This document shows positions 19,512 through 29,356 of a stretch of DNA of 64,000 bases, piece by piece. The position numbers and the translations under genes are program-made. How positions within the stretch are numbered: position 1 is the first letter of the stretch; each line of letters begins with the position of its first letter. Location of the stretch: contig JAISPZ010000098.1 of the NCBI GenBank assembly GCA_031274555.1, positions 29,801-93,800 of the forward strand, given 5' to 3'. The notes below the pieces were generated by a model. It had not been told where the DNA came from. It was given only the letters and a program-made list of their open reading frames with translations, and did no database searches. This stretch comes from Bacteroidales bacterium. GTDB lineage: Bacteria; Bacteroidota; Bacteroidia; Bacteroidales; P3.

Positions 19512-19941
19512 GATACCAAAAGACCTCTCGTTTTATACGAATTTTCATAATATCATAAATTTTTTCAGCCATCATTACAAAAACAAGACAGTCATTTGAC
19601 TCGAGCCATTTTCTTGCATCTTCGTCTTTTTTAGAAGCCTGACAAAAGGCGTAGTACAGAGGATTTTTATTTTTTTTAAGCCAATTCATTGCACCCTCTT
19701 CATCGTTCATACCATTTGCCAAAACCCCAAGCACAGGAAGCGTGCTTCTTTTTAGTAGAAACATTGTAGCTCGCTCATCTCCCTGCAAAGCATGCGAAAA
19801 TGCCGCCCATTCGGGGTATCCGTCTTCTATAAGCTCGTCAAACTTTTGCCTGTCCCCTTCAAGTGCCTTTACAAAGTTTATATACACCTTTTGTGGATAT
19901 TCATCGATCTTCATATTGTCAAAGTTACGAAAATACAACAT
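19498..19941 (-). CDS. Hypothetical protein overlapping miaA start
   Basis: 147 aa ORF directly upstream and overlapping by 14 nt; likely start at an internal MKIDEYPQK. Confidence 0.6.
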   Translation of the reverse strand: MLYFRNFDNMKIDEYPQKVYINFVKALEGDRQKFDELIEDGYPEWAAFSHALQGDERATMFLLKRSTLPVLGVLANGMNDEEGAMNWLKKNKNPLYYAFCQASKKDEDARKWLESNDCLVFVMMAEKIYDIMKIRIKREVFWYHGWR

Positions 19942-20125
19942 TATTATGGCATTCCCCCTTTTTCGCTTCGCAAGCTCAGCTCAAAAGGGGTCGGGCTTTC
20001 CGCTTTAATCTTTTTGCCAATTCCACCGCGACACCCCAGCCCATCAACAAAGATAAAATCCGCCACCGTCTGCAAACAACACATCAGCAAAAAGGATTTC
20101 CGCTGCAATCCCTAATGCGACCCAC
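19940..20125. repeat. Dispersed structured repeat (family S), copy 2
   Basis: GGGGTCGGGCTTTCCGCTTTAATCTTTTTGCC ... CAGCAAAAAGGATTTCCGCTGCAATCCCTAATGCGACCC. Confidence 0.7.
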
Positions 20126-20189
20126 CGTACTACCGCCTTTTCAGCATTTCGGCGCAGCACAAAAAATCTTTGTTTGCAAGGCAAATAAA

Positions 20190-20262
20190 GGCACATTTTC
20201 ATTTCGAGGTGCTGATTGTAATTTATTAGCAGTTTGCAGCACCTCAAATTGCAAATACGCCC
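20190..20262. mobile_element. MITE-like palindromic element (family M), copy A
   Basis: GGCACATTTTCATTTCGAGGTGCT ... AGCACCTCAAATTGCAAATACGCC; near-perfect terminal inverted repeats. Confidence 0.75.
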
Positions 20263-20362
20263 AAACAATATCGCACAATTATTTTTTGATTATCTTTGTG
20301 CGTCTATTTTTAGATTTTAATGTGATTGTTTTAATGTGTAACTTGATAAAAATAAAAAGATT

Positions 20363-20508
20363 ATGGCAGTAAAGTACATTGTTGTTCCCCACGGGAATCC
20401 GGGAAATCCCGAAGTGCCGAAGAAATTTTATGCGCAAGCGAAAGGCGATGCTTGCAACGCTGAATTACGAAAAGATGAAGTAAAAAATATATGGTTTTTT
20501 CAAAAATG
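20363..20508 (+). pseudogene. Truncated HU-like (HU-HIG type) DNA-binding protein gene
   Basis: MAVKYIVVPHGNPGNPEVPKKFYAQAKGDA... then unrelated sequence and stop; upstream promoter TATCTTTG at 20291. Confidence 0.65.
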
Positions 20509-20611
20509 AGTGCCAAGCAAATTTTCATCGCCCACTTGCGATGAAAAAACAGTCGAACTTTTGAGTAAGTGGCTCTTGGAAAACCACAAACCCTCGCCCT
20601 GAAATAAATGA

Positions 20612-20774
20612 AATGAGTTGTAAAGATACTGAATGGAATAAAAATTTAAGGCGACTTTGCCGTATGGCTCGTGCGTGGAAAGATATGTGGGATATTCCTA
20701 TTGGCGGACTTTTAATTGATACTTTGGCTTATAATTTCCTGAAAGATTGGGAGCATAAAGACAAATCGCTTTAA
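20612..20774 (+). pseudogene. C-terminal fragment of a SMODS/CD-NTase (CBASS) nucleotidyltransferase
   Basis: MSCKDTEWNKNLRRLCRMARAWKDMWDIPIGGLLIDTLAYNFLKDWEHKDKSL* resembles the C-terminal helical segment of CD-NTases (LCR.ARAWK...IGGLLIDTLAY.FL). Confidence 0.6.
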
Positions 20775-20867
20775 AACTAAATGAAGAAATGACATTTAGC
20801 GATAAGGAAATAGATGCTTTTTTGCCGTTGAAATTGCGTAAGATAGAATAATATACAATAAAAGAAT

Positions 20868-22076
20868 ATGGATTTATTACAAGATAAACTTGATGTTTTA
20901 AAAAAAAAGAGGTCAAATATTTTCAATTGGCGAGGGCAATTTACACCTGAGTTCGTTGAATATATGCTACATAATTTTTCCGAACAAGGATATTTTATTC
21001 TTGACCCTTTTTCCGGTAGCGGTACAGTTCTGCAAGAATCTGCTCGAAACCATTTAAAAGCAACCGGAGTAGAAATCAATCCGGCAGCTTATGCCATGAG
21101 TAAATTTTTCACTTTTTGCAACTTTGATTATTCTCAAAAGATAAGTATATATTCCGAATTTGAAAAAAAAGTGAATAATTACTTATCGACTTTAAACGGG
21201 CAAATGATATTTCAAGATAATTCGGACTATCGTTTAGCATACGCTCATTTACTTGATTGTGCCAACAAATTGAATAAGATGCTTGCCAATAAGCAAGAAA
21301 GAATTTTATTGTTGAATTTACTGTTTCAATCTGAAAAAGATAAATCAATGAATGTAAAAGATTCTATTTCCAAATCTTTGCTTTATATTAAAAATACCTT
21401 ACTTAAACTAAACTACTCCGAAGAACCTATAAATGCCTTGCTTGACGATTCCAGAAATGTTGGCAACGAATTTAATGAAAAAGTCGATTTAATTTTGACT
21501 TCACCACCATACATTAATGTTTTCAATTACCACCAAAATTTCCGTGCTATTGTTGAAGCATTTCAATTTGACCTTCTGAAAGTAGCTCATAGTGAATTTG
21601 GCGCAAACAGGAAACACCGGAGTAACCGTTTCAAAACTGTTATTCAATATAGTCTTGATATGGAATTGGCTATCCGTAGTTTTTGGAAATCATTAAAGCC
21701 TAACGGAACAATGATTTTGGTTTTAGGAAGAGAATCAAATGTAAGAAGTACGCCGTTCTATAATGGTCAAATAGTTATAGAAATATTGAATGCCTCCGGC
21801 GGTTTTATAAACACACAAATTCTTGAAAGAAAGTTTATTAACAAATTCGGTAATGATATAAAAGAAGATATCATTATTGCAAAAAAAGTAAATAATTTAT
21901 CAAAATCATTTTACGGTCGAGAAATTGCACTCAAACATCTTGAAAAAAGTCTAAAAACCACTCAGAATGGAGTTCAGACAGATATACAAGATGCGATTAA
22001 TACAATTAAAGAGGTAATGCCTTCTCCTGTCTTCAATTCTAAAAACATAATCAAAAATGAGCAGTACACCGCATAA
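20868..22076 (+). CDS. Site-specific DNA methyltransferase (type II R-M)
   Basis: ILDPFSGSGTVLQESARNHLKATGVEINP (SAM site) and VDLILTSPPYINVFNYH (TSPPY catalytic motif). Confidence 0.9.
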   Translation: MDLLQDKLDVLKKKRSNIFNWRGQFTPEFVEYMLHNFSEQGYFILDPFSGSGTVLQESARNHLKATGVEINPAAYAMSKFFTFCNFDYSQKISIYSEFEKKVNNYLSTLNGQMIFQDNSDYRLAYAHLLDCANKLNKMLANKQERILLLNLLFQSEKDKSMNVKDSISKSLLYIKNTLLKLNYSEEPINALLDDSRNVGNEFNEKVDLILTSPPYINVFNYHQNFRAIVEAFQFDLLKVAHSEFGANRKHRSNRFKTVIQYSLDMELAIRSFWKSLKPNGTMILVLGRESNVRSTPFYNGQIVIEILNASGGFINTQILERKFINKFGNDIKEDIIIAKKVNNLSKSFYGREIALKHLEKSLKTTQNGVQTDIQDAINTIKEVMPSPVFNSKNIIKNEQYTA

Positions 22077-22947
22077 AGAAAAATTACTTGCTGCAATTGA
22101 AAATCCAAAAGCACAGCAAGATGTTGAACTGTTAAGAGAAGCATTAGATGCCTATAATTATTGGATTAACCAAATAAATGCGCTGACCTCGACAGGATCA
22201 TCTCGTATTAGAGAGATTACTACATTATTAAATGGGTATAAGGATTTTTTGGAAGTGGATTTAATTGCGGCCAGAGGTTCGGATTTTCTAAAACGGCAAA
22301 AAGGACAATTAAAATTGGATAACAGTGTATTAGAGGAATTTCTGATTCATCTCGTTCATCCTTCTATTTTATCTAATTTACCTATGTTTAACTTGGAAAC
22401 GGGTCCGCAAACCGCCTTTTTGTCATTAGCGTTTCGTCCTTTGTCTGTATCTAGTCTAAACGAAAAACCAGAAGTTATATTAAAACTTAAAGACCAAGAT
22501 TTTACAATCGGTAAAACAATTCATTATAAATTTTCATCAAGTGCAAATTTTAATACAGAAAAAACGATTGATGGGAAATTTTGTTTGGCAGTTTTAGCAG
22601 CAGAGTGTAAAATTAATTATGATAAGACCATGTTTCAGGAATGTGCTGGGACAGCATCAAGATTGAAGCAGGGTTGTCCTGTTGCTAAATACTATGCTCT
22701 TGTGGAATACTTGGATATGCAACCTGAAGATACTCGATTAACAGACATAGATAATGTTTTTTTGTTACGAAAAACCAAAAGACTCCCATTTGAAAAACGG
22801 AATAATCTTGCAGAAGTCAAAGTACAACATAGAGATTATCCCATTTCGTCCGATGTAATTGCCATGTTTGTAAAAGAAATACAAAGTTTTATTGATGCAA
22901 TATGGTATAATCCTGATGAAGCGTTAGAGAGAGGATCCTTTGTTTGA
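22057..22947 (+). CDS. Type II restriction endonuclease, Bpu10I-like
   Basis: Overlaps the methyltransferase 3' end; DGKFCLAVLAAECKINYDKTMFQECAGTASRLKQGCPVAKYYALVEYLDM (E-x-K nuclease-like motif), resembles the RE_Bpu10I family. Confidence 0.6.
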   Translation: MSSTPHKEKLLAAIENPKAQQDVELLREALDAYNYWINQINALTSTGSSRIREITTLLNGYKDFLEVDLIAARGSDFLKRQKGQLKLDNSVLEEFLIHLVHPSILSNLPMFNLETGPQTAFLSLAFRPLSVSSLNEKPEVILKLKDQDFTIGKTIHYKFSSSANFNTEKTIDGKFCLAVLAAECKINYDKTMFQECAGTASRLKQGCPVAKYYALVEYLDMQPEDTRLTDIDNVFLLRKTKRLPFEKRNNLAEVKVQHRDYPISSDVIAMFVKEIQSFIDAIWYNPDEALERGSFV

Positions 22948-23191
22948 TTTATTGTCTTCAAATAATCTGTTAGTCAAAAAAAGGCGTTCCTGCATAAGAA
23001 CGACCAATTCTTTTCATCGTTTTCACAAGTATCCGAATTTGATAAAGGATTATGTTCCGTCAGTGCCAAACAAATTATGGGTAAGTGACATAACTTATTG
23101 GCAAATAAACAGCGGATATGTTTACATCAGTTTTGTAACAGATGCTTATTCTCACAAAATAGTACCTCAATTTGCGAATGTGCCCAAATAA
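22940..23191 (+). pseudogene. IS3-family transposase (OrfB, rve integrase core) fragment
   Basis: RFHKYPNLIKDYVPSVPNKLWVSDITYWQINSGYVYISFVTDAYSHKIV, truncated at both ends. Confidence 0.85.
23162..23185. mobile_element. Right half-end of family M MITE-like element, copy E
   Basis: GTACCTCAATTTGCGAATGTGCCC directly joined to the IS3 transposase fragment. Confidence 0.55.
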
Positions 23192-23220
23192 AATAAACCA
23201 TTTTTTGTAACTTTGGCGAT

Positions 23221-23760
23221 ATGAGGAGCGAGCGTATTTTTATTATCGGTTTTATGTTTAGCGGAAAGTCGGTGCATGGAAATAATCTTGCAAGGGCTAT
23301 GGATCGCCTGTTCGTCGATACCGACAATTTACTGTCCGAAAGAGAAGGACTGTCTATCCCTGAAATGTTTGAAAAGCACGGTCAGAAGTGGTTCAGAAAA
23401 AAAGAGAAAGAGTTGCTGCGTTCGTTTTTGTCTGTGGATAATGTTGTTATTTCTACAGGTGGCGGCACTCCGATATACAGCGATAACATGGATTGGATGC
23501 TTAGTAATGGCACTGTCCTTTACTTAAAGATGAACGCTACCGATGTGATTGAAAGAGTGAAAAATGCGGACAACGTAAATTCTCGTCCACTCTTGAGCAG
23601 TATAAAACCAGAGAATATCGAAAGAGAGATAATTGAAATGTTATCACAAAGAACTCCCATATACGAGAGGGCGCACATTACTGTTTCGGGAACGAGTTTT
23701 AATGCGGTCACTGTCAAGCAGGCAATTCTCGCCACGTGGAGCACTCATCCCATTCTCTGA
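23221..23760 (+). CDS. aroK: Shikimate kinase
   Basis: IFIIGFMFSGKSVHGNNLARAMDRLFVDTDNLLSEREGLSIPEMFEKHGQKWFRKKEKELL...VISTGGGTPIY; RPLL. Confidence 0.88.
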   Translation: MRSERIFIIGFMFSGKSVHGNNLARAMDRLFVDTDNLLSEREGLSIPEMFEKHGQKWFRKKEKELLRSFLSVDNVVISTGGGTPIYSDNMDWMLSNGTVLYLKMNATDVIERVKNADNVNSRPLLSSIKPENIEREIIEMLSQRTPIYERAHITVSGTSFNAVTVKQAILATWSTHPIL

Positions 23761-23790
23761 TAGAGGCTTAATTTAAATTTTGCAAAAAAA

Positions 23791-24855
23791 ATGAAAAAAC
23801 AGTTTATTCTATTAGTCGCGTTGCTCTGCACGCAGGCATTTCTTTCCGCTCAAATACTTCCGTCCAAACAGTCCGATTATTCGGGATACTACAAGTTGTG
23901 CAACGAAGCATTGACTGCAAAAGTGAATGGCGACAGCCTTTTGTCTATTGACCTGTATGAAAAAGCCTGCGAGTTGTATTATCCGTTTATAGATGACCTG
24001 TATGAACTAAAAGAATGTTATAAAAAAACAGGCAACATCAATAAAGTTTCAGATGTGTGGAAAAGGATGATTATTACAGGTTTTACTAAGTATGAACAAT
24101 CATACTTTATTGATGAAGTTGGACAATCGCGCACAGAAAAAGAATGGATACCAAAAGACGAACGACAAATTTTCGAGGCTCTTAATTATGACTCTTTGCA
24201 TCAAGTTTTCTTGCAGAACAATTTTAGTCCAAAAAACAAATATTTGGAGGCGATTGTTATCTGCGATCGTTTTTGCCATCAATTGAGGACATATTATTCT
24301 GAACATCCCGATATATTCGATAGCTCTTTTCGTTATTTATTTCCTCTTTGCGAGTATTCAGACAATGTTATATGGTACTTCATGGGCAATGCTAGCATGA
24401 AGATAAATGGACACCTGTTTGTTAATTTAATCAGGAGCGAATATTTGCCATCAAGAAAAGAAACTATTTGGTGGGAAAACGAAGAATTTTACGTGGCTTT
24501 ACTTCATGGCGCAATTGACTTACCGTATAACGAAAAAGATACTTTTCTAAGTGCTATGAGGCAGTTTGTTGATTTCGGCTATATCAGTCCCTCTGATTAC
24601 GCCACATTATACGACCATATAACACGAGATAAATGGGGATACGGCGGGTATTATGGCACTGCTGTAGCACCTGAATTACCTCCATCTGATACATCAGACC
24701 CCGAAAAACCGATGCGTTATTATCACCAATTCACAATGGCAGAACCTTATGACATTAAGAATATTGATAAATTGCGAGTAGAAATTCATCTACCGCCGTT
24801 ATGGGTTTCCGCCAAACAGTTGAACAGAAAACTACCCGAAAAATATAAACCTTAG
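23791..24855 (+). CDS. Secreted hypothetical protein
   Basis: Signal peptide MKKQFILLVALLCTQAFLSAQ; no family recognised. Confidence 0.7.
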   Translation: MKKQFILLVALLCTQAFLSAQILPSKQSDYSGYYKLCNEALTAKVNGDSLLSIDLYEKACELYYPFIDDLYELKECYKKTGNINKVSDVWKRMIITGFTKYEQSYFIDEVGQSRTEKEWIPKDERQIFEALNYDSLHQVFLQNNFSPKNKYLEAIVICDRFCHQLRTYYSEHPDIFDSSFRYLFPLCEYSDNVIWYFMGNASMKINGHLFVNLIRSEYLPSRKETIWWENEEFYVALLHGAIDLPYNEKDTFLSAMRQFVDFGYISPSDYATLYDHITRDKWGYGGYYGTAVAPELPPSDTSDPEKPMRYYHQFTMAEPYDIKNIDKLRVEIHLPPLWVSAKQLNRKLPEKYKP

Positions 24856-24914
24856 TTGCCAAATTTCAACAAAGAGACTTGTTTTTTATGATAAATTTAT
24901 ATCAAATCATAATA

Positions 24915-24980
24915 ATTCTTAACGTTTAACATTTTTTAAGAATTTTTATTTTGTAACGTCATTTTTGTCATTTATTTTTG
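24915..24980 (+). promoter_or_regulatory. Inverted-repeat upstream element (TTCTTAACGTTTAACATTTTTTAAGAA) plus sigma-A promoter (-7 TATTTTTG at 24973)
   Basis: Same architecture and spacing as 43749-43814. Confidence 0.65.
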
Positions 24981-25008
24981 CTGCAATAAAATCTAAAAAG
25001 CAAAAAAG

Positions 25009-25995
25009 ATGAAAACAAAAATTATCGTTTTAGTATGTGCGTCATTCATACTGTCTGTTTCAAATGCCCAGATAGGCATTAATACTCTTACACCCGACAC
25101 TAATGTTGTTCTTGACATTAATCATTCGAGCAAGGGTATTCTTCTTCCGCGTGTATCTTCAGGCGTTCGCTCTGCAACAAAGCAAACAGCACCTGACGGC
25201 TCTCTTGTGTATGACAATTCCAAAAAAGAATTTTTTTACAAGAATGCTGGATCCAGCGGCGATTGGATAGTGCTAAATCCGTTCACGGCAAAGGAAGGGT
25301 CTGGTGATATTTATCTTTCTTCTCCTGAACTTGGGCGGAACGTTTCTATCGGCAATATTGCTTCTATTGCTGCAAAAGCAAGACTTGATGTGAATGGAAA
25401 AATTCGTGCAGCAGACAGTTTGATAGGGAAGACGATTAAAATTGAGGGTGAAAAAGTTGCCAACTTACGCAGGGATGGATCGGATCTGCGTATTTCTTCC
25501 GGTGGAAAAATTATTTTAGATAAGGAAGTTAATGTTAGTGGTGGAAGTCTTACCGTCACAAGCGGGAACATTACTGTTTCAGGAAATAATACTTTTGTCG
25601 GATATGGGACAATCCCAATCGGTGGTATTATTTTGTGGAGTGGAAGTGTCAGCTCTTTGCCAGACGGATGGTCTTTGTGCGATGGCTTAAACGGCACTCC
25701 CAATTTAAAAGGCAAATTTGTTGTTGGATATAATTCAGGTAGCAGCGATTATAATTCTATCGGCAAAACAGGTGGAGCAGAAAATGTAACCCTTACAGTT
25801 GCACAAATGCCATCTCATAATCACGAGGTGAAAGTTCGTGGGAAAGTAGATCAAGCCCCAAGTGCGGGTCAGTATGTTTTTGACGATGCTGATGGGGCAA
25901 ATTACACAGAATATACGGAATATAGCGGCGGCGGTCAAGCTCATGAGAACCGCCCTCCGTATTACGTTTTAGCTTACATAATGCGTAAAAAATAG
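25009..25995 (+). CDS. Secreted tail-fibre/tail-collar-like protein
   Basis: Signal peptide, QIGINTLTPDTNVVLDIN, C-terminal IPIGGIILWSGSVSSLPDGWSLCDG..TPNLKGKFVVGY tail-collar motif. Confidence 0.75.
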   Translation: MKTKIIVLVCASFILSVSNAQIGINTLTPDTNVVLDINHSSKGILLPRVSSGVRSATKQTAPDGSLVYDNSKKEFFYKNAGSSGDWIVLNPFTAKEGSGDIYLSSPELGRNVSIGNIASIAAKARLDVNGKIRAADSLIGKTIKIEGEKVANLRRDGSDLRISSGGKIILDKEVNVSGGSLTVTSGNITVSGNNTFVGYGTIPIGGIILWSGSVSSLPDGWSLCDGLNGTPNLKGKFVVGYNSGSSDYNSIGKTGGAENVTLTVAQMPSHNHEVKVRGKVDQAPSAGQYVFDDADGANYTEYTEYSGGGQAHENRPPYYVLAYIMRKK

Positions 25996-25999
25996 TAGT

Positions 26000-28900
26000 A
26001 TGAAACGTAAACTTTTATTCGTAATGTTATGCACTGCCACCTTTTTTATGCAGGCAAGTGCAGAAAATACTTCTCTCTACGTGGCAGGGCGAATGCGTAT
26101 CTCTGATAATGGCGTTTTGTACGTTACAGGCAATATTGTTCATAATGGGAAAAAAGACGATCCATACAATTTCTTTAATACAGGAAGAATTTTCCTGAAA
26201 GGCGATATTACAAATATGCGCGGAAATCTTTTTGAGGGTTCTACCGAAAGCGAAACACGTACAGGTATAGAGCCTAAGGGCACAATAGACTTTTGGGGAA
26301 AATCAAACGCACAAAAAATTTATTCCGCTACCGATACCGTCTTTTTTGCCGATATGATTATAGGGAATGAAATCATTTTACAAAGTGATATTTATGTTGA
26401 GGGAAAGCTGTCACTTATAAGCCGTAATGTACAGTTAAATAAAAATACAATTAATTTTTTTCATCACAAAAATCCTTTACGGAAAGGTAATACAGGAGTG
26501 TTAGAAAATGAAAATTTTTATGCGCAAATTATTGGTGAAGGAAATATCTATGCGGTAAAGAGAGCAGAACAATGGTTAGACCTTTATGGAATGGGGTTTG
26601 ATTGTCCTTTTTCCGACCATGGTTCAATCATTATCGGAAGAAAAAACAACTTTGCGCCACTCCTTAATGAGGATGGTGCTAACAGATATTTTGAGGTGCA
26701 AACATCTTTGGAAAATGCAATGCCGACCACTGTTTCATTGAAACTTTTTGATAATAATATTGAACGTCTGCCTCTGCCAAAAGAGGCTTTGGCAGTGTCA
26801 AGAGTTGCAATGCATGAGTTTTATAATCAAAATCCGCCTGTAACGAGATATAATTCATTTGTGGAAGAAGAATATCACGATAGATATATTATATCATCGA
26901 CAGACGATGCCGTATTAACTTCGGAGTATCCGAGCATCTATACTGTCGCGCCATATCAGTGTGTCAATCCTCCAAAAGTAGATCTTGGTAAAGACGTTCA
27001 TCTTTGTATCGGACAAAAAACTGTCTTGAAAGCTCATATTGAATATGGGCGAGGTTACTATGGATATTATTTCTGGAATGGAATAAGAAGCGAGGATTAT
27101 AAGCTGGAAACTTCAAATGACGGAAAATATATTTTTCGGGTAGAGGACGAATTGGGTTGCATTGCAGAAGATACAGTTGAAGTGAGTGTTCATCCTTATC
27201 CATCCCCGGAAATTATTAAGAATACGGATCTGTTATGTGAAGATGAGCCGTTACAAATTATTTATACAGATACAGTTGCAGCAAGCAGTGTAGTATGGAA
27301 TTTTGGCGATGGTACAACAGCAGCAAATATTGACACAGTGCTAAAAACATTTCCGATAGGATGTGCGACATACTCTATCACACTTAACGCAGAAACAGAA
27401 TATGGCTGTGCAGCAAGTACATCAACACAAGTTAGAACAGAGGTAGTACCGAGTGCAAAAATAGCTATGAATTTTTTGACGGATACGATTGCTGAAATTA
27501 ATGCAATAATAGACAGCGCGTGCGACAACAACATAGCGTATAAATGGTTTGTTGATGACGTGTCGGTTTCTGATAAAAAAGAGTTCATTTTTGTCTTTCC
27601 GAAAAGAACGAATTATAATATACGTCTTGAAATTTTCACTTCAAAATGTAGTGCCGCAGTTGATACGTCGTTTGAAATAAAAGAACGTGCGTTTGTGTCA
27701 TTTTCTTTAGACAGGAAAGATTTTTGTGCGGGCGAAAATGTCACGTTAAAAAATACTACTGAAATAAATTACGGTGATTTCGTTTTTTATTGGCATATTT
27801 CTAATGGAAAAAACTATACATCTTACGACAGCGTTGTAGAAAAGTTTGATGTGCAAGGGATGTATATTGTTTCGCTAATGGGAGTATCTGACGGGTGGGC
27901 GCGAACAGTAACCGATACTTTTTGGGTGCATAAGAACCCTGAACCGTCGCTTCCTGACTCCATCTTCACGTGTGAGAGTTACTATTTTTTAGTTGTGGAA
28001 AATTCAATACTTGACCAATATTTTTGGACAAACGAAAATGGTGTTTATATAGGTGGTTACCCTGTTTACAATGCTCGCAAAAGTGGAAAATATACCATTG
28101 TTCAGACGAGTAATTATGGATGTGTAGGTATTGACAGCACCGTTGTCATTCTTAACGAACGTATAAAAGTTAGACTTGGGAATGATAAAATTACTTGTGA
28201 CAGTATAACTTTGGATGCAGGTTATCTTTCGGAGAAATGTATCTGGAATTATGCTGACACAGCACGTTTTTTTACTGTTAAAAAAAGCGGTAAAGTTGTT
28301 TTGCGTGTAGAGGCGGACAGCGGTTGTTTCGGGATGGACAGCATATATGTTTCTGTTTACAAAAAACCAAATGCATCTCTTGGAGTTGATACGTTTTTTT
28401 GTTCAGGAGATAGCGTTTTGCTTGTGCTGCCCGCACTTTCTTCGCAAGACTGTAGTGTGAGATGGAATGTGGATAATGACAGTTCTCTGTTCAGGTGGGT
28501 GACGCAAAGAGGAACATACAGTGTTACTGTGACGGATAGCAGCGGCTATTGCGCCGACAGTTCGTCTGTTTTTGTGGAAAAACGGCAGTCCCCGATACTC
28601 AATATACCTGACGTTATTTTTGCCTGTAATGGCGACACTGTTCTTCTCGAAATGTGGGGTAATGCTTCTGCGCAGCAGATTATTTGGAAACTTCCAGACG
28701 GATCATTAAAAAATGGTATCGTGCTTTCTACCGACAAAGAGGGATTTTATGGTGTGACGGTAACGTACTCTAATACTTGTTCTGCGAGCGGGGTGTGGAA
28801 TGTGCAGAAACGTGAAACGTCTGCTGTTTCATCTTTTCTTATGTCAAGTACGGCGGATTTAGGCGACTCCGTCTTTCTTGTAAATCTTTCATACCCCACT

Positions 28901-29356
28901 CCTCTGTCTTATTATTGGGAAGCAACGAGTGGATTTCGTTCGGAAGAAGAAAACCCCATTTGTCAGTTTTATAGAAATGGGTTTTATTCGGTGAGGCTTG
29001 ATGTTTCAAATAATGAATGTGCGGTAAGCAGAACAAAATTTATCACTATAGGCAGTGGTGCGTATGCGCCTCCACAAGTGGATAGCTCGTTCTTGCAGGA
29101 TGATGCCGAAAAAAATGTCGCTGTTGCGACAGAGGAATGTGATATTGTTGTAAGCCCCAATCCGTCTAAAAATATTTTTAATGTTAGCATCGAAAAGGGT
29201 TTTGCGATGGAGTACAGTGTGATGACATTACTCGGTAAAAGAATTTGCACAGGAAAAATACATGAGAATAAATTTACCATAAATGCGAGCGGTTGGCATT
29301 CGGGGCTTTATTTGCTTTTTGTTGGAAAGAAAGTGGTTAAGTTGATAAAGGTGTAA
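26000..29356 (+). CDS. Large secreted PKD-domain protein with T9SS C-terminal sorting domain
   Basis: Signal peptide; VVWNFGDGTTA PKD motif; C-terminus VVSPNPSKNIFNVSIEKG...GWHSGLYLLFVGKKVVKLIKV (type A sorting domain). Confidence 0.85.
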   Translation: MKRKLLFVMLCTATFFMQASAENTSLYVAGRMRISDNGVLYVTGNIVHNGKKDDPYNFFNTGRIFLKGDITNMRGNLFEGSTESETRTGIEPKGTIDFWGKSNAQKIYSATDTVFFADMIIGNEIILQSDIYVEGKLSLISRNVQLNKNTINFFHHKNPLRKGNTGVLENENFYAQIIGEGNIYAVKRAEQWLDLYGMGFDCPFSDHGSIIIGRKNNFAPLLNEDGANRYFEVQTSLENAMPTTVSLKLFDNNIERLPLPKEALAVSRVAMHEFYNQNPPVTRYNSFVEEEYHDRYIISSTDDAVLTSEYPSIYTVAPYQCVNPPKVDLGKDVHLCIGQKTVLKAHIEYGRGYYGYYFWNGIRSEDYKLETSNDGKYIFRVEDELGCIAEDTVEVSVHPYPSPEIIKNTDLLCEDEPLQIIYTDTVAASSVVWNFGDGTTAANIDTVLKTFPIGCATYSITLNAETEYGCAASTSTQVRTEVVPSAKIAMNFLTDTIAEINAIIDSACDNNIAYKWFVDDVSVSDKKEFIFVFPKRTNYNIRLEIFTSKCSAAVDTSFEIKERAFVSFSLDRKDFCAGENVTLKNTTEINYGDFVFYWHISNGKNYTSYDSVVEKFDVQGMYIVSLMGVSDGWARTVTDTFWVHKNPEPSLPDSIFTCESYYFLVVENSILDQYFWTNENGVYIGGYPVYNARKSGKYTIVQTSNYGCVGIDSTVVILNERIKVRLGNDKITCDSITLDAGYLSEKCIWNYADTARFFTVKKSGKVVLRVEADSGCFGMDSIYVSVYKKPNASLGVDTFFCSGDSVLLVLPALSSQDCSVRWNVDNDSSLFRWVTQRGTYSVTVTDSSGYCADSSSVFVEKRQSPILNIPDVIFACNGDTVLLEMWGNASAQQIIWKLPDGSLKNGIVLSTDKEGFYGVTVTYSNTCSASGVWNVQKRETSAVSSFLMSSTADLGDSVFLVNLSYPTPLSYYWEATSGFRSEEENPICQFYRNGFYSVRLDVSNNECAVSRTKFITIGSGAYAPPQVDSSFLQDDAEKNVAVATEECDIVVSPNPSKNIFNVSIEKGFAMEYSVMTLLGKRICTGKIHENKFTINASGWHSGLYLLFVGKKVVKLIKV

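Noticed and set aside
19742-20372. ORFs 19742..20008, 19792..20115 and 19863..20372
   Set aside because: Antisense to the miaA-upstream gene and running through the family-S and family-M repeats.
25009-25995. Prophage tail gene
   Set aside because: Tail-collar motif is present, but no other phage genes nearby; it has a signal peptide and sits next to a T9SS cargo gene, consistent with Bacteroidetes secreted proteins.
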